Below, piece after piece: positions 7,301 to 11,359 of a stretch of DNA of 11,359 nucleotides (position 1 is its first letter; every line of letters begins with the position of its first letter). A program made the position numbers and the translations under genes. The notes below the pieces were generated by a model. The model had not been told where the DNA came from, ran no database searches, and saw nothing but the letters and a program-made list of their open reading frames with translations. Source of the stretch: Euryarchaeota archaeon UBA486 (GTDB taxonomy: Archaea > Thermoplasmatota > Poseidoniia > Poseidoniales > Poseidoniaceae); contig DAET01000043.1 of the NCBI GenBank assembly GCA_002497765.1, forward strand, positions 1-11,359, given 5' to 3'.

Positions 7301-7859
7301 TGGGTGGCAGGTCACGTGCAACAAAATCTTGGTGAATCAAACTGGTGTAGAGGTGATGCTTTCTCCCGGCCACATCACGCCACAATTAACGAATCAACGG
7401 TGTGAAATTTTGCGCCTCGATGGTCCACAACAAGGTGAACTGACCGTCACGGTTTCAACCGTTGACGGCTTCATGCTCAACACTCACTCGCTGACACTTA
7501 CGTTTGAACCAGCACCCGAAACGGACACGATGAGTGGCGCCCTTGTGGCGGCCGGAGGAGGTGGCTTGCTGGCCGTGCTGGCACTGACGGTGCTCTTCAT
7601 GCGAAGGCGACCCAATGGAACAACGGAGTATGAGGAAGAACACCAAGAAGTCGCACAGCCGGCTGGACCGCCGGTTTCGACCGCAACAACGGCAAAAGAA
7701 GTCCCAGAACTCGAAGAGGCATCCAGCCACACCGAAACACAGAGCGCCGACCATCGGGCCGCATCCGGGCCACCGGTCCCAGAGGGTGGTATCCCAGCAG
7801 GATGGACCGAAGAGCAGTGGCAGTATTACGGACAGCAATACCTTGATGGGACCTTGTGA
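4314..7859 (+). CDS. Giant type I surface protein: signal peptide, CARDB-like, jelly-roll and repeated NEW3-like Ig domains, C-terminal TM and tail
   Basis: The protein is 1181 aa from the ATG at 4314 (an in-frame GTG at 4305 is the alternative). A signal peptide at about 1-26 is followed by a CARDB-like beta domain (about 41-178, with LTITVENIGTATSG). A jelly-roll/MAM-like domain follows (about 180-347), opening with CDSSTAWSFGSGW and closing with GFYIDDIVFVYE. Then come about six Ig-like blocks to about 1065, the first two of NEW3 type (NIINTGNISETFIPRLEGLPQGW). One TM segment (about 1074-1096) is stopped by MRRRP, and an acidic tail ends in GWTEEQWQYYGQQYLDGTL. Only six cysteines occur, in three local pairs (185/211, 484/490, 1002/1030), suggesting disulfides. 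About 14 N-glycosylation sequons lie in the ectodomain. A role in cell envelope, adhesion or polymer binding is inferred. No catalytic motif is seen. Confidence 0.9.
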   Translation: MKSAATALVLLFVLSSMSVAGPHLLAEQTVYGSPTNPTGVDLRVVSVSVEYTNSADEAKYKMFSSNHPIFGFNRPAELFVIDAMVNTSASLTITVENIGTATSGTIDVNVLLLHDDYDYFEFANSTVQMAALQGGSSNTVNVQVVPGYAGNHTLAVQATPTVSDDNPSNNARQQPFTVGHTYFNCDSSTAWSFGSGWMLSTDTSISQGRSCHAGNGQSSNYNNNVIAALTTPVMDMSDALNNPSRTNGVSFFYTGSTAANDKLTIHGKNAFGAWSEVGSITGTIDNVFTDGANWQTFSVSNKGHNSPLIPVADELFHANSQFKFEFTSDATGTDIGFYIDDIVFVYEQKVRPEEFSVSAQGISTNGAIPGEWGNISLNIINTGNISETFIPRLEGLPQGWDAYYTRPSGTSFDPNGGLLSRPGNPASFSIMIQPDANASLGFQQMTVNITSVQYPSVYAVLPVQFLVKADRIPVIIPPPVRPSCPPGYTCTFEVGLTNEGGATDVFDVTLDTATIPNDWSVGLAWSQDSSVLLRPNETVQALFTLMTPSDAAPDTVVEFDLSLTSQNDTSRSDVKTIPVSASMVSIADVALDMDDEGDIRYVDAGSQVVLKYTIWNNATRQDIFSMRVDVEQLGEWIVHQPTRPDAVLNPGATTTFEITIDVPADAQADDAGPMITPVLESKRSFMEIEGESYDGLRVKAVHDLNLALIEAPTKLKPGVPNELQWRISNDGNGPAMAVIQPVDLNEAWDWWLQRDGVNITGAIRLDGTPEDPNEQNISLWLSIPLDSPAGGLNTITVELLHQNGETDLTAENNAVEVIMSTEAVRIPSLQLIDQSTAAMAGTTIFAQAIIQNDGNAPESGLTSVGRVSSTPPVPGLVVFYSVEGADLPVNAPSPLLIGAGGSQVLQLEVLIPEDASLNTRFVLEFEILGVVDDEGLPVQMKTQALVMLNQQRSLESEAGLMNEGATPHGTATPVQVNVTSKSTMNEQIVVNMEGELGWQVTCNKILVNQTGVEVMLSPGHITPQLTNQRCEILRLDGPQQGELTVTVSTVDGFMLNTHSLTLTFEPAPETDTMSGALVAAGGGGLLAVLALTVLFMRRRPNGTTEYEEEHQEVAQPAGPPVSTATTAKEVPELEEASSHTETQSADHRAASGPPVPEGGIPAGWTEEQWQYYGQQYLDGTL

Positions 7860-7871
7860 AAAGGCCGAGGC

Positions 7872-8045
7872 ATGGCCACCTACCCGCCTGCATGGTATGC
7901 TCTTTGGGTGGTGGTTGCAGCATGCGGTGTAGGAACATGGTACCTGCGGCATTTTTCTACACGCGTTCAAACAACCCGCACCGTTGCACTTCTCGGAACG
8001 GCTGCGATGCTCACACTCCTCGCATGGACGTGGGCTGAATTCTGA
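7872..8045 (+). CDS. 57-aa membrane miniprotein with two predicted TM helices
   Basis: A short ORF lies between the surface-protein gene and the PqqD-like gene. It encodes 57 residues starting MATYPPAWYALWVVVAACGV. TM1 is about 7-25, a basic loop at about 26-36 contains RHFSTRVQTTR, TM2 is about 38-54 (VALLGTAAMLTLLAWTW), and the protein ends AEF. The positive loop between the helices predicts a cytoplasmic loop with both ends outside. The ATG follows the upstream stop by 12 nt, and no other in-frame start lies between. Its TGA overlaps the Shine-Dalgarno site of the next gene. Family unknown. Spacing and hydrophobic pattern argue for a real gene, perhaps a partner of the neighbouring envelope protein. 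Confidence 0.7.
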   Translation: MATYPPAWYALWVVVAACGVGTWYLRHFSTRVQTTRTVALLGTAAMLTLLAWTWAEF

Positions 8046-8049
8046 GGTG
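8044..8049 (+). promoter_or_regulatory. Shine-Dalgarno site deciding the GTG start of the PqqD-like gene
   Basis: GAGGTG begins inside the TGA of the 57-aa gene and ends 5 nt before GTG 8055. The strong match supports the non-ATG start and translational coupling with the miniprotein. Confidence 0.7.
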
Positions 8050-8054
8050 GTTGT

Positions 8055-8561
8055 GTGGAAGGGTTGGCAGGGCTTGAAGACCACCCACTCGCCTCGCAAT
8101 ATCCTTGCCGAACACCCGTATGGTGGGCGAGAATTGGCGATGTTCACAAAGACCCCGGTCTCGTGGGCGTGAGCGGTCGTAAAATTGTACTACGGATTCC
8201 GAAACAATTTGGTCGGATTGAGGGCTGGTTTGCGAAGGTTCTCAGGGCGCCAAAAGAGATACGACGCCCTCTCGACCAGATGAACAGTTTGCTCTGGGAA
8301 CTGTGTGATGGCTCGAGAACCTTTAGTGAAATCTGTGAAGTGATGAATGAAGTCTTCCACGAAAACATTGCACCGGTCATGCAACGAACGGCCGCTGCCA
8401 TTGGGTTGTTTCAATCAAACAACCTGGCACTGATGCTTGAAGAACCCCTCAACGAACGCTGGAGGGTGGGGCCCGGTAAAACACCAGACCATCAAACGCT
8501 GTCGGTCCCGCCGGAGGACCATGGTTACGATTGCAGACCGCTGGATGGAGAAGCACCCTGA
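8055..8561 (+). CDS. PqqD-like (RRE-fold) family protein
   Basis: The 168-aa protein starts at GTG 8055. Residues about 64-128 show the PqqD superfamily pattern: Arg70-Pro-Leu-Asp74, Trp81 in LLWELCDGSRTF (79-90), SEICEVM (91-97), then a helix with an Arg (MQRTAAAIGLF, 109-119) and a final hydrophobic strand (NNLALML). This winged-helix-like fold binds leader peptides in PQQ and other RiPP pathways (the RiPP recognition element), but many free-standing members have no assigned role. The N-terminal 60 residues (DHPLASQYPCRTPVWW, then VLRIPKQFGR) and the polar C-terminal tail (about 130-168) are not recognised. No radical-SAM maturase or PQQ gene lies in the window. Its 3' end overlaps the convergent SUMF-type gene by 37 bp. 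The family call is moderate to good; function unknown. Confidence 0.72.
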   Translation: MEGLAGLEDHPLASQYPCRTPVWWARIGDVHKDPGLVGVSGRKIVLRIPKQFGRIEGWFAKVLRAPKEIRRPLDQMNSLLWELCDGSRTFSEICEVMNEVFHENIAPVMQRTAAAIGLFQSNNLALMLEEPLNERWRVGPGKTPDHQTLSVPPEDHGYDCRPLDGEAP

Positions 8562-9328
8562 TCGGCCATCGGTTGCTCATCAAGTGGTGACCAGACGAGG
8601 CGGAATCCCAAGCCATCACTGATCTTGTCCTCGGCTGCGAACGAACGAGAGCGGTTACGGGTTGAATCGCTTTCGGTGAACCAAGCACCGCCCCGCACCA
8701 CGTAGCGATTTGAAGCATCTCGAACGTGCGGATGTTGGGTCCTTCCACCTTCGTATGAATTTGCCCAGTGGTCGCTGCACCATTCGTTGACAAGACCGTT
8801 CATGTCGTACAACCCCCACGGGTTCGGTTTTTTGAGGCCCACTTCGCGGGTTGAGCCGCCAGAATTTCCAGCATGCCAACCGTGTTCGTCCAGTTCAACA
8901 TCCTTGTCCCCAAACCACCAGCGACCGGATGTTCCGGCGCGAGCAGCGTATTCCCATTCAGCCTCGGATGGTAATCGCCATTCGCCCAACAATCCAAGGA
9001 ACGATTGACTCTCAGATCGCACATTCAAACGTCCGATAAACTGCATGATATCTTCATGACTGACCTGTTCAACCGGCCTGAGTCCAGCGCTCCATCCCTC
9101 CTGAAATTTCGAGGGGTTTGAACCCATGACATCCGACCATTGTGCCTGGGTTATGGGACGTTCACCGAGAAAGAACGGCTCGCTGATCTGCACTTCCGTG
9201 GCAGGCTGTTCATTGGGATGGCCCCGGCCGCTCTCGTCACCCATCGTGAAGGCTCCGGGTTCAATGAGACGGTACACAGAACCGTATTCGTCCGTGAACG
9301 ACGGCGTCGGCGTTTCGGGGGAAACCAT
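8525..9328 (-). CDS. SUMF1/formylglycine-generating-enzyme-fold protein lacking the catalytic cysteines
   Basis: The protein is 267 aa from the ATG at 9328; an in-frame GTG at 9337 overlaps the upstream stop and is an alternative. It shows the FGE-sulfatase (SUMF1) domain through its length: an early FTMGDESGRGHPNEQP, ISEPFFLGERPITQAQW, WRLPSEAEWEYAARAG, WGLYDMNGLVNEWCSDHW, YVVRGGAWF, and a terminal LGFRLV. Family members oxidise sulfatase cysteines, or act in ergothioneine-type or other oxidative chemistry, or only as binding domains. Here the stretch after RGGAW reads FTESDSTRNRSRSFA where true FGE has its copper-binding cysteines. The only cysteine in the protein is in NEWCSDHW. Formylglycine formation is therefore unlikely. 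No signal peptide is evident. It lies 1 nt after the flavoprotein gene, so the two form an operon. Confidence 0.88.
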   Translation of the reverse strand: MVSPETPTPSFTDEYGSVYRLIEPGAFTMGDESGRGHPNEQPATEVQISEPFFLGERPITQAQWSDVMGSNPSKFQEGWSAGLRPVEQVSHEDIMQFIGRLNVRSESQSFLGLLGEWRLPSEAEWEYAARAGTSGRWWFGDKDVELDEHGWHAGNSGGSTREVGLKKPNPWGLYDMNGLVNEWCSDHWANSYEGGRTQHPHVRDASNRYVVRGGAWFTESDSTRNRSRSFAAEDKISDGLGFRLVWSPLDEQPMADQGASPSSGLQS

Positions 9329-9329
9329 A

Positions 9330-9878
9330 TCACGCACGCAACTTTTCTGCAGCTGTCATCACAGACTCAACGAGGTTCTCAAGTCGCCCCGTCAGTGCCT
9401 CGTCATCCAATTGACCTTCATCGTCGAACGCCTCTTTGACATGACCAACAGCCAACTGCTCAGGAACAGGCCAACCATGGAGCCATCTCAAGGTGATCCG
9501 CATGTGGTTGAGTGTGTTGGCGTTGGTGACACCGCCAAGCGTTGACATCAGACCGAAGACCTTCCCGCCGACATGCTTGTCGTACATCCAGTCGAGGGTG
9601 TTTTTCATCACACCCGACATGGTTCCGTGGTACTCGGGAGAGGAAAGGAAAAACGCATCACAGGATTCCAACAATGTTTGGAAGGCTTTGACGTTCGGAT
9701 GAGTCCAGCACCCTTCTTCACCGACCAGGGGAAGAGGCTGTTCCGCAAGGTCCCAAAACACCACTTCAGCACCACGATCGGCAGCGATGTTCAGCGCTTG
9801 ATTGACCAACATACCGGATTTGGAGGTGGCACGGTACTCCCCAGCGAGTCCCAATATTTTCAGGGGTTGTCCTGACAT
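9330..9878 (-). CDS. NADPH-dependent FMN reductase / azoreductase-like flavoprotein
   Basis: The protein is 182 aa from the ATG at 9878 and starts MSGQPLKILGLAGEYR. It has the flavodoxin-like fold of NADPH-dependent FMN reductases, which move electrons from NAD(P)H to FMN, quinones, chromate or azo compounds. Features are the phosphate-binding loop GLAGEYRATSKSGMLVNQ at about 10-27, the strand VVFWDL, the FMN-edge motif SSPEYHGTMSGVMKNTLDWM (about 79-98), and a later Gly-rich loop STLGGVTNANTL that precedes the helix HMRITLRWL. Further in-frame starts exist at ATG 9899 and upstream to 9941. I chose 9878 because the family begins right before KILGLAGS-like strands. The physiological substrate cannot be read from the sequence. 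It is the first gene of a pair with the SUMF-type gene and divergent from the TPR gene. Confidence 0.88.
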   Translation of the reverse strand: MSGQPLKILGLAGEYRATSKSGMLVNQALNIAADRGAEVVFWDLAEQPLPLVGEEGCWTHPNVKAFQTLLESCDAFFLSSPEYHGTMSGVMKNTLDWMYDKHVGGKVFGLMSTLGGVTNANTLNHMRITLRWLHGWPVPEQLAVGHVKEAFDDEGQLDDEALTGRLENLVESVMTAAEKLRA

Positions 9879-9944
9879 GTTTCCCGCACAGGGCGGCATG
9901 ACTTGAATGTAAGGTTCGTCTGTATGGTCAAGGAAAAGCAAGAC

Positions 9945-9960
9945 TTATGCATGGTTTAAC
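9945..9960. promoter_or_regulatory. A/T-rich candidate core promoter between divergent flavoprotein and TPR genes
   Basis: The roughly 110-bp divergent region contains TTATGCAT with the palindrome ATGCAT at 9947-9952, followed by TTTAAC at 9955-9960. TTTAAC lies about 30 nt before the ATG of the TPR gene, a suitable TATA position for a short-leader transcript. The same patch could serve the leftward flavoprotein gene with a longer leader. Position and composition are the only evidence. Confidence 0.3.
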
Positions 9961-9975
9961 GGTGGTTTTTGGTGC

Positions 9976-9981
9976 GGTGAT
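9976..9981 (+). promoter_or_regulatory. Shine-Dalgarno site for the TPR protein gene
   Basis: GGTGAT lies 5 nt before the ATG at 9987 and matches six bases of the anti-SD complement. An out-of-frame ATG at 9980 overlaps it and is not used by this reading frame. Confidence 0.6.
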
Positions 9982-9986
9982 GCGTG

Positions 9987-11359
9987 ATGGTTGCCAACGA
10001 CGATTCTGAAAGCGTGCCGAGCGATGACAGCGACGCACTGGATGAAGTAGCGTTGGCATCAGTCAACCAAGCGCTTGAAGCCGTGGAAAACGAGGAGGTC
10101 GTAAATGAGGCACCCGATGAAGAAGAACCACCTCAACCCCCTCGAAATGTCATTCCGGAACTCGAGGACGTCGATGACCCAGAGGAAATGGTCCAAGTGT
10201 TGCTCACCGTGGGTGAAGAACGCAGCCGACGAGGGGATGTCAAGGGATCTCTTGCTGCGTTTAACAAAGCCATCGCCCTCGACCCGTCATGCGACATGGC
10301 ATGGTTCAACAGAGGCGTGCTGCTTGAGGCACAACAAGACGCTCGAGGTGCTCGCCAATCGTTCCAGATTTGCCTTGATCTGAACGACCAACACGCTCCT
10401 GCCACAGCGAACCTCTCCATTTTGCTCGAGCGCATTGGGGATTTGGAAGGTGCATACGAAATGGCGGGGAAGGCGTTGACATTCTTCCCCGGACACCCAG
10501 CCTTGGTCGCGCTCCAAGAGCGTTGCAAGGACAGTGAAATTGCTGTATCCATCGAAGCGATGCAACCTTCGGTCGAAGTGACCCAAGCGGTTGACATGGC
10601 CGTCGTGGAAGAGATTGCCGAGGAAGCTGGTATTGAAAATCCAGAGGACTTGCTCAGCGAAGCCGTGCATCACGACCACGATGAGGATGCCACGCTCACC
10701 GTCGAAGAACTTCAGAGCGCAGCTGAAGTGGTGGTGGCCCAACAAGATGTTCTCCGAGAGGTTGAGCAGGCCGAGCCAGAACCCGAACCTGTGCCGGAAC
10801 CGTCGGAACCCGAAATTGATCTTGATGCCCTGGTTGAAACGGCGACCAACAGCATCAAAGAAGGCGATCCAAAGCAGGCCCTTGAATTGCTCAAACCGCA
10901 CTTGAAAACCATCGCTGCTCAACACGCTGGTGCGTGGCGAATCGCCGGAGGAGCGATGGCACGACTCGACCTTGACAATCACGCCATCGCAGCGATGACG
11001 CATGCACAAAACCTCGAACCCAGCCATGCACCGGGATGGTTCAACCTCGGCTCGGTCCAACAGCGCTCGAATCTCGTCCAGGAAGCCCTGGCGAGCTACA
11101 AGCGAGCCATCGAAGTCGACCCAGTCTACGAAAAGGCAGGCGAAAAGATGGCAGCCTTGGCGCAAGAACACGGACGCATTGAAACCTACATGGAAGCCGC
11201 ACGATTGCTTCTTGGAATCAACGCCCACCATGAAATCCGTGAACCATTCGTCGCCATGCTACTCCAACTCGCGCAAGGTGAAAGCGACATTATGGACCAG
11301 GTAGCGGGCCTTCCACCAACATTGCCGGCTGGTCCCGAAATGGCTCAGGAAGCGTTGGG
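9987..11359 (+). CDS. Tetratricopeptide-repeat (TPR) protein with acidic linkers, 3' end outside window
   Basis: From the ATG at 9987 the frame is open for 457 codons to the window edge. The N-terminal 70 residues are very acidic and low in complexity (VENEEVVNEAPDEEEPPQPP). A first TPR block follows at about 70-180, including GDVKGSLAAFNKAIALDPSC, then MAWFNRGVLLEAQQDARGAR, then ERIGDLEGAYEMAGKALTFF. A second acidic, Pro/Glu-rich linker (about 200-280) contains the EPEPEPVPEPSEPE run. A second TPR block (about 281-400) includes EGDPKQALELL, APGWFNLGSVQQRSNLVQEA and LASYKRAIEVDP. No signal peptide or TM segment is seen, so it is probably a cytoplasmic scaffold. TPR domains bind protein partners; the partner here is unknown. 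No functional name is justified. The C-terminus and any further domain lie outside the window. Confidence 0.88.
   Translation, partial: MVANDDSESVPSDDSDALDEVALASVNQALEAVENEEVVNEAPDEEEPPQPPRNVIPELEDVDDPEEMVQVLLTVGEERSRRGDVKGSLAAFNKAIALDPSCDMAWFNRGVLLEAQQDARGARQSFQICLDLNDQHAPATANLSILLERIGDLEGAYEMAGKALTFFPGHPALVALQERCKDSEIAVSIEAMQPSVEVTQAVDMAVVEEIAEEAGIENPEDLLSEAVHHDHDEDATLTVEELQSAAEVVVAQQDVLREVEQAEPEPEPVPEPSEPEIDLDALVETATNSIKEGDPKQALELLKPHLKTIAAQHAGAWRIAGGAMARLDLDNHAIAAMTHAQNLEPSHAPGWFNLGSVQQRSNLVQEALASYKRAIEVDPVYEKAGEKMAALAQEHGRIETYMEAARLLLGINAHHEIREPFVAMLLQLAQGESDIMDQVAGLPPTLPAGPEMAQEAL

Noticed and set aside
7455..8147. A 230-codon minus-strand open frame opposite the end of the surface protein, the miniprotein and the start of the PqqD-like gene
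   Set aside because: It crosses three consistent plus-strand genes, is Cys/Arg-rich without domains, and would overlap conserved TM and tail sequence.
225..8561. Possible mobile element or recent horizontal insertion
   Set aside because: No transposase, integrase, terminal inverted repeats, tRNA-associated attachment site or abrupt change in base composition was seen. Gene packing is uniform.
7872..9328. A complete RiPP cluster (PqqD-like protein, short peptide, SUMF-type modifying enzyme)
   Set aside because: The SUMF-type gene is on the opposite strand in a different operon with a flavoprotein, the short peptide looks like a two-TM membrane protein, and no peptide maturase or exporter is visible. 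Only the weaker orphan-RRE observation is kept.
10287..11231. A 314-codon open frame on the minus strand opposite the TPR gene
   Set aside because: It is rich in Phe, Gly, Arg, Cys and His with no recognisable domain, it mirrors a strongly TPR-like coding frame, and it has no promoter or neighbour logic. It is an antisense shadow.

Overview
The window looks like archaeal chromosomal DNA, most probably from an uncultured marine euryarchaeon of the Poseidoniales (Marine Group II) type. The domain assignment is firm. A co-directional block encodes the archaeal/eukaryotic ribosomal proteins eS19, eL39, eL31 and eS17 together with a PDCD5-family protein, none of which form such a block in bacteria. 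The group-level assignment is weaker. It rests on moderate GC, very tight gene packing with clear Shine-Dalgarno sites, large secreted beta-rich surface proteins, and a C-terminal tail ending in GWTEEQWQYYGQQYL, which I associate from memory with this group.

Layout. Positions 1-683 (+): the 3' end of msrB (methionine sulfoxide reductase B) overlaps by ATGA a QueD/6-pyruvoyl-tetrahydropterin-synthase-family gene. Positions 3261-675 (-): a six- or seven-gene translation operon reads eS19, PDCD5-like, eL39, eL31, eS17, a 72-aa unknown protein, then a TrmJ/SpoU-type RNA 2'-O-methyltransferase. The methyltransferase and QueD genes converge and overlap by 9 bp. Positions 3402-8561 (+): a cell-surface block holds a two-TM membrane protein of unknown family, a 1181-aa type I surface protein with many immunoglobulin-like domains, a 57-aa two-TM miniprotein, and a PqqD-like (RRE-fold) protein. 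The last three genes are spaced by only about 10 bp. Positions 9878-8525 (-): an NADPH-dependent FMN-reductase-like flavoprotein and a SUMF1/formylglycine-generating-enzyme-fold protein that lacks the catalytic cysteines. The latter converges on, and overlaps by 37 bp, the PqqD-like gene. Positions 9987-11359 (+): a TPR protein with acidic and proline-rich linkers, open at the window end.

How it fits together. The left third is housekeeping: protein repair, a tRNA-modification precursor, and translation. The middle is envelope biology with unknown proteins. The right part is redox and scaffold proteins of uncertain role. There is no gene-free stretch above 300 bp. The longest intergenic region (3262-3401) is a divergent promoter region. 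I saw no tRNA, rRNA, IS element, CRISPR array or large repeat. The points most worth a second look are the unknown protein inside the ribosomal operon, the cysteine-less SUMF protein, the orphan PqqD-like protein beside a membrane miniprotein, and the giant surface protein with its conserved-looking cytoplasmic tail.
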